In this document: positions 1 through 7,924 of the stretch, piece after piece | How positions within the stretch are numbered: the stretch's first letter is position 1 | Layout: the number at the start of each line of letters is the position of its first letter | DNA from: an uncultured Bacteroidales bacterium | GTDB lineage: Bacteria; Bacteroidota; Bacteroidia; Bacteroidales; UBA3824 | Assembly (NCBI GenBank): GCA_937877455.1 | Contig: CALFIU010000030.1 | Span: 1 to 8,278 of the forward strand | Direction of reading: 5' to 3' | DNA length: 8,278 nt | The notes under the pieces: model-generated | The model's database searches: none | Told to the model about the DNA's origin: nothing | What the model saw: the letters and a program-made list of their open reading frames with translations, nothing else | Translations under genes and position numbers: made by a program

Positions 1-4
1 AAGG

Positions 5-1464
5 TCAACCCCTTTTTTGGTGACAAACGGCAAAAGCGTTTAGCGGACAGTAATAATTATTTTTATTCAATTTATAAATACGACCTTTGTTTTCTCCTTC
101 TGATGCCAATAAAGACAATTCTTCGGCTTTATTTAAAAGACGTTGAGCCGTTTTGTTCTCAACATTCAATATGTTAGCTGCGGTTGACTTTGAAATAGTT
201 CCATTAACTTCCAAATATTTTATAATTTGTTCAAATCGTTTTGATTCGATATTGGACATTTTATTGGACATTTCGTTTTTATTGGACATTACAGTATCAT
301 TTGCAGTACCAGTATCAGCCGTTGGTCTCAAAATATTGAACCTAATCATATCGCCAAACTCTTTGATTTCGAGATGGTTAAACCCGGGTGTGTAGTTGTT
401 ACACAATTCGGTTATACGTTTTAGCCCAGACCCCCAACCTTCGATAACGCCGATTTTTTCCAATGTGTGCGTGCAAGAACTGGATTGCGCAGCGACGAAT
501 GACCGTTGATGGCTTCCTCTATCGTCAACGAGCCATACAAAGTACCGGGCGAGGAGACTTCTACACGGTCGTCGTAAACCGCCACTTGAATGCTCGACGG
601 CATTTGATAGTTGCGATGCACGGCAGCATTCACAATGAGTTCGCGGACGGCGGCAACAGGTATTTCATAATGTTCTTTATGTACTATTCCGTTGATTTCC
701 AAAGACATTTTGATATGCGACAGCACAAAGTTGTATGCTCCGTCTATCTGACTGCACAGCGGACCTTCAAACTCTTTTTTGTCGAGGAAGAATGTCCGTG
801 TAACGCCCTTAAACTGTGCGCATTGGATACGACTTGTAAAATCGTGTTTGCCCAAAAGCAAGGCGCAGGCGTTTGTCGGAACGTCTTTGTTCTCTCCGAC
901 AAGAAGTTTGAAGTTGACCAAATCGTTGCGTGTGATTTTGCGGTCGGCACGTGCAGATAAGTCGTCGCACAGGAATTTTATGTCGTCATCGGATATTTTT
1001 AGTTCGGTGTCAACTATCGAATCGTAAAAAATCCTTTTGCCACGAAATTGTAATTCCTCCAAGGCGGTGAAGTCGGCATTGCGCGTGGTTGCGCCAAGAC
1101 GGATGTAAGTGCCGTTTTTTTTGCCTTGCTTTTTTATGAAATACGGTGTTGCATTGCATGGGAAAACACGCAAGATAAGTAGTTGGGCATCATCGATTTT
1201 TTCAGCGGTGATGTCAAACATAATCTGCGGCTCACACATTTGGTCGATGGTGTCGGCAATGGAGTCTTTTAGTTCGAAAATGTCGGTTTCCTTTGGTATT
1301 CCGACAACCTCACGACTGTCAGTTACGCCAATAACAATACGTCCGCCCGCTCCGTTAGCGAATGCAACTACTGTCTTCACCCATTTCGTAGAATCTTGCG
1401 GCAGTTCAGCCTTGAACTCCAATGTGCGGCTCTCGCCATTTTGTATTTCGTCAAAAAGTGTCAT
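5..1464 (-). pseudogene. AlbA_2 (Schlafen-like) / RecG-C-like ATPase regulator with C-terminal winged helix, frameshifted
   Basis: The N-terminal part (from ATG at 1464, residues 1-333) has an AlbA_2 DNA-binding domain (about residues 10-140, ESRTLEFKAE, then AFANGAGGRIVIGVTD). A GHKL-like ATPase region follows at about 270-308 (RELIVNAAVHRNY, then VEVSSPG). Such proteins are usually annotated as putative DNA-binding or RecG-like transcriptional regulators. At about 463-470 the frame breaks: the first frame ends at a stop at 421, while the expected continuation (LEKIGVIEGWGSGLKRI) runs in another frame to the stop at 5-7 and ends in a winged helix (SKSTAANILNVENKTAQRLL). Removing one TG unit of the (TG)3 run at 464-469 would join them as ARTLEKIGVIEGWGSG, which fits the family spacing. 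The start at 1464 is preferred over an upstream ATG at 1545 because the AlbA_2 homology begins there and a promoter lies between. It may be a pseudogene, a phase variant or a sequencing error. Confidence 0.8.
251..290. repeat. Triplicated 10-mer ATTGGACATT inside the AlbA_2 reading frame
   Basis: Three identical copies of attggacatt lie at 251-260, 263-272 and 281-290. On the minus strand they encode the repeated MSN(K/I) units of the linker between the ATPase region and the winged helix. Each copy carries an in-frame ATG on that strand. It looks like a low-complexity linker repeat and not a mobile element. Confidence 0.75.
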
Positions 1465-1487
1465 GTTTGTCCTGTTTTTTGTATCTG

Positions 1488-1520
1488 CAAAGTTAGGAAA
1501 AAATCCTGCAAATAAAGAAA
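1488..1520 (-). promoter_or_regulatory. Bacteroidota-type promoter of the AlbA_2 gene
   Basis: On the minus strand TAACTTTG (forward 1488-1495) matches the TAnnTTTG -7 box. A weak -33 match, TTTC (1517-1520), lies 21 bases upstream. Transcription would start near 1480, about 16 bases before the ATG at 1464. This supports that start and rules out the upstream ATG at 1545. The 1465-1592 gap holds no other recognisable signal, and I see no clear terminator for the kinase gene in it. Confidence 0.55.
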
Positions 1521-1592
1521 CTATGTGGTAAATGATGGAATCCAATTAAGGTGGCGCGTGTCGAATGTGATGTTTGTTTGACATAATTTATT

Positions 1593-3092
1593 CTAATTAT
1601 TAACCAATTGCACTATTACCAGTCTTCCGCCATCTTTTGCCGAAAGAAGTATTTTGCGTCCTTCGGTGAGGGGAACAAAGCCACCTACGGCGATTTGTTT
1701 TTTGTTGCCGTCGGCGAGGATTTCAAACATGTCGGGGATGCGGCGGTTGATCAAAATCCATTGACCGTTGTGAAAATGGAAGTCGCCCGCAGGTTTCTTG
1801 TCGTCTGCGGAAGTCTTTTCGTTTGCACCGATGTTGCGGTTTACGTGCCACATATAGAGGGTCTGTTTGTCATAGACCATCAGGCGGTATTTCTCCGACA
1901 TAAAACTGCCGTGGCGCGGCGAATAGTAGAAGTTCAGAATTGGCAGCTGACCTTTGTATTCTGTGCCGCAGAATGGACATTTTGGTTTTGTACTGTTGTC
2001 GAAAACAAACCAATGAGCCTTGCAATTTGGGTTTTGGCAGGGCTGAACAAGGTCTGTGGTCTTTACCAAAGCGTCTTCCCATTCCTGTGCGCTCGGACGT
2101 TTGGATGGGTCGTGGAGTCCGTCGATAAAAGCGCGGTCGAAAAGCGGTTTGAGGTACGGACCACATATAGTGTAAGGCAGTTTTGACGGGTCGCCTTCGG
2201 GCAATTGACTTTGGTCCAAATCTTTGACTTTGACACGGTTTGTGCTGTCAGTGGGATGCTCGATGAACAACGCTTTTGACCCCATCGACATTTCTTCGTC
2301 TTTGGAAGGGTCGTCAACATCCCAAACCTTGCCGCCGCGCAAAGGATGGCGATAGAGCAAGTACATGTAAATCAACACCGCCAATGCGTGTAAATCGGTC
2401 AATCGGCTCGGAAGTTTGCGCTTAGGGTCGTCGAGTTTCAAACCTTTGGTTTCCAACACTTCGGGCGCAATAAAATCGGGCGTACCGACCACATCGGGCG
2501 GATATTTGCCGGGTACAACAAGTCCGTCGTCGTCGATGATGCAGGCACTGCCGCTTACGGGGTCGATGAGTACATTGTTGTACGAAAGGTCGGAATGTGC
2601 CAAACCTGCTGCGTGAATACGGCGCATAGCACGAGCAATTTTTATGCATACGTGAATATGAGTGAGCCAAGTACCCTTTTGGTCGGGTTCCAGAAACTTG
2701 TTGCGGAGTTTTGCAGAGGCAAACCATTTGCCGTTCTTCTCCTGACCTTTGAATTTGCCACCAGAGAAGAAGAATTTTTTGTCGTAAAACGGAACTACAA
2801 GTCCAATCTTGCCGTTCCATTCAACTATTTTTTCAGGCCAAGCAAAAAGGTTTTTCCAATATGCGCCATCGGAGTTTGCAATGAAAATCTTTTCTCGATA
2901 AACACCCACAATATTTTGCAGTCGGTCTTTTTCGCTTGGTTTTAGTTCTTTGAGCGTTTTGCGGTAAAATGCGACAACATATTTTTTTGACGGCGAAAAA
3001 TACACGTCCTTTATTCCGCCCTGTGCCTTTATTTCATCGTAAAATTCTACGTCGCTGCCGTCTTCCGCCTTTATTTTGATTATCTGTGCCAT
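1593..3092 (-). CDS. Ser/Thr protein kinase-like protein with zinc ribbon, TerY-P triad type
   Basis: This is a 499-residue cytosolic protein with no signal peptide or membrane segment. The kinase fold covers about residues 20-345. The catalytic loop is HSDLSYNN at 166-173 (D168 and N173 in the catalytic and metal-binding positions, S170 replacing the usual Lys). A DDG at 188-190 replaces DFG, and APE is at 209-211. The usual VAIK lysine is not obvious: the corresponding stretch reads VVAFYRK (39-45). A zinc ribbon follows (C352, C357, C372, C375), then a C-terminal beta-rich stretch of unknown role. The predicted role is phosphorylating an unknown partner within a vWA/PP2C/kinase signalling module. 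The context supports this: a PP2C C-terminal fragment ends 6 bases before the ATG, the tight spacing of an operon. The phosphatase is truncated, so the kinase may now be unbalanced or transcribed from a junction promoter. Kinase assignment is firm; triad membership is inferred. Confidence 0.8.
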   Translation of the reverse strand: MAQIIKIKAEDGSDVEFYDEIKAQGGIKDVYFSPSKKYVVAFYRKTLKELKPSEKDRLQNIVGVYREKIFIANSDGAYWKNLFAWPEKIVEWNGKIGLVVPFYDKKFFFSGGKFKGQEKNGKWFASAKLRNKFLEPDQKGTWLTHIHVCIKIARAMRRIHAAGLAHSDLSYNNVLIDPVSGSACIIDDDGLVVPGKYPPDVVGTPDFIAPEVLETKGLKLDDPKRKLPSRLTDLHALAVLIYMYLLYRHPLRGGKVWDVDDPSKDEEMSMGSKALFIEHPTDSTNRVKVKDLDQSQLPEGDPSKLPYTICGPYLKPLFDRAFIDGLHDPSKRPSAQEWEDALVKTTDLVQPCQNPNCKAHWFVFDNSTKPKCPFCGTEYKGQLPILNFYYSPRHGSFMSEKYRLMVYDKQTLYMWHVNRNIGANEKTSADDKKPAGDFHFHNGQWILINRRIPDMFEILADGNKKQIAVGGFVPLTEGRKILLSAKDGGRLVIVQLVNN

Positions 3093-3226
3093 AAGTTGTT
3101 AATATAAGATTGCGATTGTGCGGTCGTCGTGGTTGCCAGGCGACCAAAAGTCGAGCCAGCCAAGAAGTTCGTCTTTGGCGTTTTCGTTGTCGTCTTCGAG
3201 ATTAACAGGGTGTTTCTTGATTTTTG

Positions 3227-3248
3227 CATACAAATGTATGTTGACAAC
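3227..3248. promoter_or_regulatory. Candidate operator: two small palindromes at the divergent promoters
   Basis: CATAC-AAAT-GTATG (3227-3240) is followed by GTTG-A-CAAC (3240-3248). The second covers the -33 TTG of the rightward promoter and the first covers the possible leftward -7 box. XRE-type controller proteins bind short inverted repeats at their own promoters, so these are reasonable sites for the protein encoded just downstream. Short palindromes arise by chance in AT-rich DNA. Confidence 0.4.
3231..3238 (-). promoter_or_regulatory. Possible leftward promoter into the PP2C remnant and kinase
   Basis: On the minus strand TACATTTG fits the TAnnTTTG -7 box exactly. No good -33 element lies 19-21 bases upstream, so this is tentative. 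If active, it would transcribe the phosphatase remnant and the kinase from the junction, divergently from and overlapping the XRE promoter. Confidence 0.35.
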
Positions 3249-3271
3249 TATATTTCATTATTGTACTTTTG
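3241..3271 (+). promoter_or_regulatory. Bacteroidota-type promoter for the XRE protein and endonuclease genes
   Basis: A -33 TTG (3241-3243) is separated by 20 bases from a perfect -7 box TACTTTTG (3264-3271). Transcription would begin near 3278, about 20 bases before the ATG at 3299. A TTG start at 3269 lies inside the -7 box, which excludes that longer reading of the XRE gene. Confidence 0.7.
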
Positions 3272-3298
3272 CGTATCATTAACAATATTTTACCTATA

Positions 3299-3514
3299 AT
3301 GAAATATAAAGACTTGATATTAGTAAAGTTTGCAGATAATATAAGACACAAACGCAATGAATTGGGTATTAGCCAAGAAGAACTTGCGTTTCGTGCCGGC
3401 GTTCATCGAACTTACATCGGTATGGTAGAACGGGCAGAACGAAATGTGTCGCTCGTATATGCCGAAAAAATAGCAATCGCATTGAATACAACAATATCCG
3501 AACTTTTAAAATAA
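3299..3514 (+). CDS. XRE-family helix-turn-helix protein, putative RM controller
   Basis: This is a 71-residue single-domain protein. The helix-turn-helix covers about residues 23-49 (GISQEELAFRAGVHRTYIGM), a Cro/C1-type motif close to that of RM controller (C) proteins, which delay or limit endonuclease synthesis until methylation is complete. It starts at ATG 3299, because an upstream TTG in frame falls inside the promoter. No Shine-Dalgarno sequence is visible, as usual in this phylum. Its stop is 8 bases before the endonuclease start, so the two genes are cotranscribed. It probably binds the palindromes at 3227-3248 and regulates its own transcript. HTH assignment is firm; the controller role is inferred from size and position. 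Confidence 0.85.
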   Translation: MKYKDLILVKFADNIRHKRNELGISQEELAFRAGVHRTYIGMVERAERNVSLVYAEKIAIALNTTISELLK

Positions 3515-3522
3515 TAATCATT

Positions 3523-4959
3523 ATGGCTGAAAATATAGATAGGAATTGGCATCCAAATTTTGAGAAATACACCGAAGAAATGGTGAAACATCCCAATTAC
3601 AAAGGTCTGTTTTATGAGCGCAGCGAGGATGGCAGAGTAAAATGGGTGGTTACAGGCAAATCTGACAATGGGCAGAAACGACAGGCGTGGTGGGACAAAC
3701 AATGCCGCAAAATGGGTATACCAATCGAAAAAGGATGCTACGCAAAAGCGGCAAGGTTGGTACATCCCACAAAAATCAAGGTCTGTCAGTGTTGTGGTAA
3801 AGAATTGAGCATAATGTACGAGTATCCAGACAAACGCTTATTGAAAAAAATCAACGATTTTTTTGGTTTGTCGTTGGCTCAAACAGACTACACCATAAAA
3901 GAAATAATCCGCAATCATTGCAAATCTGAAAAAAGTGCAATGTTTTGGATTGATGTTTTCAATTTGAACATCTCTCAGCGATTTATAGATAATAATACTA
4001 CGGCTGACATCCGTCAAAAAATCATAGACAAGGTTTATAAAGAGTTTGTTACAAAGGAATCAAGCCCCTTATCACCCGGGGTAATGAGCAACTGTCCAGA
4101 CCGCTTTGACGGTTTTCATTCTGACGGTCTTTGTTGTCGAGAAAGATCAGACAAAGGCAGGCATTCTGACAATATGAAAACCTACACTCAAGACAGACGC
4201 GCATACGAAGAATGGGCAGACGGCAATTTCAATTTGGCAAACCGACTTATGGGCGAATTTGCAAAGGGCGATAAAACATACGTTTGTCCTCAATGTGGGA
4301 AACGTAGAAAAATGACAGCCGACCACATTGGCCCAATATCGTTGGGATTCTGCCATAGCACCAATTTTGCGCCATTGTGCAAATCGTGCAACAGCGCAAA
4401 AAACAACCGTTTTACAAAATCTGACATCAATACTTTAATTGCATTGGAAAATGATGGGTATCAAGTAATAAGTTGGCATTCCAAACCTATTTGGGATGCT
4501 TTGAAAAACAAAGTCCGTTCTGATTCTGACGCAAAAAAACTTAGCATTGTAATGTTGAATTGCCATCAAAATATTTTGAAGCTTTTTACAAAGATATATA
4601 TCACAACAGGGCAAGAGTATTTGAAACGATTTTTGCATCCCGAATTTGCTTACTATGATTATCGTTTTGAAAACTTTCATCCTTTACACTTAGATGAGTT
4701 GGTTGTCAAAAGTAAAGAACTTGATAGTGTGAACAAGCGTAAAAATGCAGAGAGATATATTCGTGTGGCGTTTGAAAGTTTGGAAGAGTTCAATGAAAAG
4801 AGTAACCGTAAAATAACATTTATTGTTGACCAATATGAGCCAACGATTCAAAAACTAATAAGATTTATAAAACAAAACTCTTATCAAAAAGCAGATGCAT
4901 TACTCAACGATTTGATAAGAGTTATATCAATGAACATAAAGAAAGCGATGTGGAATTAA
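3523..4959 (+). CDS. HNH type IIS restriction endonuclease, Alw26I/Eco31I/Esp3I family
   Basis: This is a 478-residue cytosolic nuclease. A first Cys cluster is at C88, C90 and C91 (CQCCGKELSIMYEYP). A segment at about 184-246 (SPGVMSNCPDRFDGFHS, then DRRAYEEWADGN and ANRLMG) resembles the conserved block I associate with this family. The HNH/zinc-finger nuclease domain follows at 255-297: CPQC (255-258), the catalytic D267-H268, N281, CKSC (286-289) and N294. Eco31I, a family member, cuts with a single HNH site. The C-terminal ~180 residues are helical and may contribute to DNA recognition or dimerisation. Members cut outside asymmetric GTCTC-containing sites; the exact site here cannot be read from sequence. 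The gene lies 8 bases after the XRE gene and ends convergently with the cytosine methyltransferase, the stop codons overlapping at 4956-4959. No frame damage is seen. HNH nuclease is near certain; family placement is likely. Confidence 0.85.
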   Translation: MAENIDRNWHPNFEKYTEEMVKHPNYKGLFYERSEDGRVKWVVTGKSDNGQKRQAWWDKQCRKMGIPIEKGCYAKAARLVHPTKIKVCQCCGKELSIMYEYPDKRLLKKINDFFGLSLAQTDYTIKEIIRNHCKSEKSAMFWIDVFNLNISQRFIDNNTTADIRQKIIDKVYKEFVTKESSPLSPGVMSNCPDRFDGFHSDGLCCRERSDKGRHSDNMKTYTQDRRAYEEWADGNFNLANRLMGEFAKGDKTYVCPQCGKRRKMTADHIGPISLGFCHSTNFAPLCKSCNSAKNNRFTKSDINTLIALENDGYQVISWHSKPIWDALKNKVRSDSDAKKLSIVMLNCHQNILKLFTKIYITTGQEYLKRFLHPEFAYYDYRFENFHPLHLDELVVKSKELDSVNKRKNAERYIRVAFESLEEFNEKSNRKITFIVDQYEPTIQKLIRFIKQNSYQKADALLNDLIRVISMNIKKAMWN

Positions 4960-6116
4960 GTACCGCATTTGCAGATTTTGTAAAATTCGTCAAAATCTAT
5001 TTCTTTTAGCATAAGACGGTCGTAAGCGGATTTTTCAGCAAACGAGAAATCCGCTTCTATTTCACCTTCGCCATCCAACAGCGGAGGAAAATTACCTATA
5101 GCATCCTTTACGTTTATGCATTTGGGAAGTGATGGCACTTCGTCGGAAAAAAGTGGCGTTGGTTTTGCCAATTCTACCGACGAATCAAGCGAACCTATAA
5201 TAAACACCCTTCTTCGTTTCTGTGGCACACCATACTCTTCAGCTTTCAATTTTATTGGTGTGTTGATATGGTATCCTACTTCGCTGAATGCAGCTATTAT
5301 TTCTTTGATAGTTTCGCCGCCTTTCATTGTCAAAATCCCCGGTACATTTTCCATAATAAAAAACTTCGGTTTTATATGACAGACGACACTTACAAATTCG
5401 CGAAATAGTTGGTTGCGTTTGTCGTTTGGATTTCGCCAGCCCGCATACGAAAAACCTTGGCACGGCGGACCTCCGACAATTACGTCTATTTGAGTGTCTT
5501 GGCAAGCATCAAACAAATGCTGCTGCACGTCTTGTTTGGTTATATCGCCCAAAATGAAATTTTCTTTTGGCGCATATTTGGAATGATTGAATTCGTTGGT
5601 CATCATAATGTTGGCATCAATTTCGTTTGCCGCTATCAAATTAAAGCCATTCATTATGAATCCTTCCGAAAGACCGCCGCATCCTGCAAATAAGTCGATG
5701 AAATTGTATGATTGCAAATGAGGTTTTATTAGTGTTGATACAAACCTCGCCAACAAAGGCGGAACTGCATTTCCAATTTGCTTGAATTGCGAAGCCTTGG
5801 AACCCTTGAAAACAAAGTCATCGGGGAAAGACTGCAGCCGAGCCGCCTCTCGGTTGGAAAGGATGCGGTTTTGTTCAGGGTGGATGTTGCAGCCGTTGGG
5901 AACGCGGTTGAAATATGTAGCAATTGTATAGCTTGGCTTGTCCCAACGCAACCTACCATAATAGGTTGTTCTACCTCCTGTAGTGCGTATGCTGTCCAGA
6001 CGTTTGTCGTGTACGGTATCGGGTATGTTTTGCCAATTGCCGCCTTGTGGAATATATGTAGCAAGTTTTGCCTCGTATTCGCACAGCTTGCACGCTATAT
6101 GGTTGTAAATTTTCAT
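4956..6116 (-). CDS. C5-cytosine DNA methyltransferase, circularly permuted
   Basis: This 386-residue enzyme would methylate cytosine on one strand of the restriction site. All catalytic motifs are present but rotated. Motif IX (GRLRWDKPSYTI, 54-65), the REAARLQSFPDDF block (89-101) and motif X (QIGNAVPPLLA, 113-123) come first. Then come motif I (FIDLFAGCGG, 139-148), motif IV (GGPPCQGFS, catalytic C219), motif VI (ENV, 256-258) and motif VIII (QKRRRVFI, 299-306). The C-terminus (SAYDRLML, 363-370) and the N-terminus (YNHIACKLCEYEAKL) look like neighbours in ordinary enzymes, so the ends were opened inside the region that normally lies between motif VIII and motif IX. M.BssHII is a known permuted precedent. 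The ATG overlaps the TGA of the adenine methyltransferase gene (ATGA), so the two are translationally coupled. It has no promoter of its own that I can see. Confidence 0.9.
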   Translation of the reverse strand: MKIYNHIACKLCEYEAKLATYIPQGGNWQNIPDTVHDKRLDSIRTTGGRTTYYGRLRWDKPSYTIATYFNRVPNGCNIHPEQNRILSNREAARLQSFPDDFVFKGSKASQFKQIGNAVPPLLARFVSTLIKPHLQSYNFIDLFAGCGGLSEGFIMNGFNLIAANEIDANIMMTNEFNHSKYAPKENFILGDITKQDVQQHLFDACQDTQIDVIVGGPPCQGFSYAGWRNPNDKRNQLFREFVSVVCHIKPKFFIMENVPGILTMKGGETIKEIIAAFSEVGYHINTPIKLKAEEYGVPQKRRRVFIIGSLDSSVELAKPTPLFSDEVPSLPKCINVKDAIGNFPPLLDGEGEIEADFSFAEKSAYDRLMLKEIDFDEFYKICKCGT

Positions 6117-7903
6117 AGGTTACAAATATATTCGGTTTCTGCTTTGTCCAAACCATAAAGGTTGCAGACAAAAATATTGAGTTCTCGGTTGGAGTTGAAG
6201 CGCATTGATTGGTCAATATTATTCAAATCCGCAATAGGAAGTTCATCAAGTTCATAATTGTTGATATGATTGTTGGAACTTGTAAGGCGGAATCGCCAAT
6301 TAAGCAATGCACTTGAAAGCAAAATATGCAGTTTTTTCAACGTATCTATATCTGAAGACAAGTAATTGCACGAATTGCCCAATATGTCGTTTGGCTCGCT
6401 AAATGCGAATCTCAGACGTTGGGGATTATCGATATTGCAAATGTTTTGACCTATAAGCCGCACTTTGCCATAATCGTAACGTTGGTAATCGCTCGACTTA
6501 ATATTGATAAAATCTTCGCTCACATATTCTTGAGATGTCCTTTCAACACCTTTGTCCGTTATCATTTTACCCCTAATCAGTAAATGCGGTGTAGGTTCGG
6601 AGGTGATGAATTTGTTGTTAAGTGTCAAATCCAACTCCCCGCGCTTGTTGCGCACGTTTTTGATTGTTTTAAGGCGAGGAAATTTGCTTACTTTTTTTAG
6701 AATCAGCCAATCTTTGCCTGAAATAAGCGGTATTTCCAAATTGTTGGGAAACAATTCTTTTATAGAATCAATATTGATGTCAAACGACTTGTTGTCGGCC
6801 GTTATTGAGATATTGTCGGTGATTCCGTTTTTTTGCAAAAAGAAGATATTGGTTGCCTGAGTTACGTTGTTTTCAAACAATTCCGCTTTTTCGGGATAGT
6901 ATGTTATGTGGCGGACTTTATTCTTCAGCAAAAGATATTTGCGTAAGTTTGTTGCAGATTGGTCTGCAAACAATGTTGATGGGCAAATGACACCCAATTC
7001 GCCATTAGGTTTCAGCATTTGCAACATACGTTCTATCGAAAGTTGGTAAAGGTTCAACATTCCCTCCACTGAGTGTCGATATTGCCCAGACTTTCGGAAA
7101 TACTCGACTTGTTTACGCATCTGCTCCGCATGTTCGGGAGTTGTTTTGTGGCTTGGTTTCAATACCAAATACGGAGGGTTGCTTACAATTGCATCAAACA
7201 ACTTTTCGTCTTTTGGGGAAACAAACAGACCACCAAATGCCATTTCACGTGGCATCAGGGCATTTTCACATCTGATGTTCTTGGCTATTGATTGCAAGTT
7301 TTTTTCTGTAATGTCATCCAAATATGTACACGCCTTCAGACGCGTTATGTTGATTGCAATAGGATTGATGTCTGTGGCCTCAATGCATTTTGAAACTGCT
7401 GTTTCTGATGGAATACCAACCGAGATTAATTTGTCGATACACTCTTTATAAAACCTTCCAGTTCCGCAAGCAAAATCAAGGATTTTTATATCTTCTGTTA
7501 TTTCGATATTTTTTAGAGTATTTGATACAATGTATTTGACTATTGCATGTTGGGTATATACAGCACCGCTTGCAATCATATTCTCTTTTGAGATCCCTCT
7601 GCTAATCGCCTCACCTTTTATTTTGACATTGCTGTTTAGATATACTATTTGAAGCTGTTCGCACAAATTTGAAATTTCGTTCGCAGTGAATAACGACCTA
7701 AATTGCGGAGTATAACCATCTGTAATAAAATAGTTTTGCATCATTTGTTCGGCATCTGCGATATTCCTTTCCACAAAATAGGTAAAGATAAGGTCTAATA
7801 TCAATTGACGGTGTGCCAATTCGGCGCACTGTGCAACGCTTTTATCCGGAGATTTGCGATATGTATTGAGTATCAGCTCGTTTTCTGTGTCAATTACAAT
7901 CAT
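6113..7903 (-). CDS. N6-adenine DNA methyltransferase, Alw26I/Eco31I/Esp3I family
   Basis: This is a 596-residue gamma-type amino-methyltransferase. Motif X-like GAVYTQHAIVKYI is at 113-125, the SAM-binding motif I (ILDFACGTGR) at 141-150, and the catalytic NPPY at 242-245. The C-terminal half (from about 400, with RGELDLTLNNKFI at 421-433 and NNYELDELPI at 548-557) is the likely target recognition domain. It would methylate adenine on the strand complementary to that methylated by the cytosine enzyme, as family members do at GTCTC/GAGAC-type sites. The start at 7903 is chosen because a reading from 7936 would begin just upstream of the promoter -7 box (7925-7932) and run through it; transcription starts near 7918. 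It is the first gene of a leftward operon, overlapping the next by ATGA, and faces the endonuclease genes. Confidence 0.87.
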   Translation of the reverse strand: MIVIDTENELILNTYRKSPDKSVAQCAELAHRQLILDLIFTYFVERNIADAEQMMQNYFITDGYTPQFRSLFTANEISNLCEQLQIVYLNSNVKIKGEAISRGISKENMIASGAVYTQHAIVKYIVSNTLKNIEITEDIKILDFACGTGRFYKECIDKLISVGIPSETAVSKCIEATDINPIAINITRLKACTYLDDITEKNLQSIAKNIRCENALMPREMAFGGLFVSPKDEKLFDAIVSNPPYLVLKPSHKTTPEHAEQMRKQVEYFRKSGQYRHSVEGMLNLYQLSIERMLQMLKPNGELGVICPSTLFADQSATNLRKYLLLKNKVRHITYYPEKAELFENNVTQATNIFFLQKNGITDNISITADNKSFDINIDSIKELFPNNLEIPLISGKDWLILKKVSKFPRLKTIKNVRNKRGELDLTLNNKFITSEPTPHLLIRGKMITDKGVERTSQEYVSEDFINIKSSDYQRYDYGKVRLIGQNICNIDNPQRLRFAFSEPNDILGNSCNYLSSDIDTLKKLHILLSSALLNWRFRLTSSNNHINNYELDELPIADLNNIDQSMRFNSNRELNIFVCNLYGLDKAETEYICNL

Positions 7904-7924
7904 AATGCATTGTATAATTTTCTG

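Larger units (their letters stand above)
3099..3254 (-). pseudogene. C-terminal fragment of a PP2C-family Ser/Thr phosphatase
   Basis: An open stretch on the minus strand, too short for a normal gene call, ends at TAA (3101-3099). Its last residues read LLGWLDFWSPGNHDDRTIAI then LY, matching the way PP2C phosphatases end (the ...GN.DD.T... metal-binding aspartate segment). About 41 residues look phosphatase-like, back to roughly 3222. The residues before that are unrelated and the frame meets a TGA at 3257-3255. There is no ATG in frame. The rest of the phosphatase is missing, and the XRE promoter sits where it should be. The fragment ends 6 bases before the kinase start, so phosphatase and kinase were once an operon. 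No protein product is expected. Confidence 0.7.

Noticed and set aside
324..329. GGTCTC (Eco31I-type site), with another GAGAC at 554-558, as evidence of the RM specificity
   Set aside because: Such short sites occur by chance, and presence in the window says nothing about what the enzyme recognises.
463..960. Long plus-strand open frames opposite the AlbA_2 gene (also 1109-1531)
   Set aside because: They lie antisense to a recognised coding sequence, show no domain, and have no promoter.
1608..2186. 192-residue plus-strand open frame
   Set aside because: Shadow of the kinase C-terminal half on the other strand, with no recognisable motif.
3269..3298. TTG start giving the XRE protein ten more residues
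   Set aside because: The TTG lies inside the -7 promoter box, so it would not be in the transcript.
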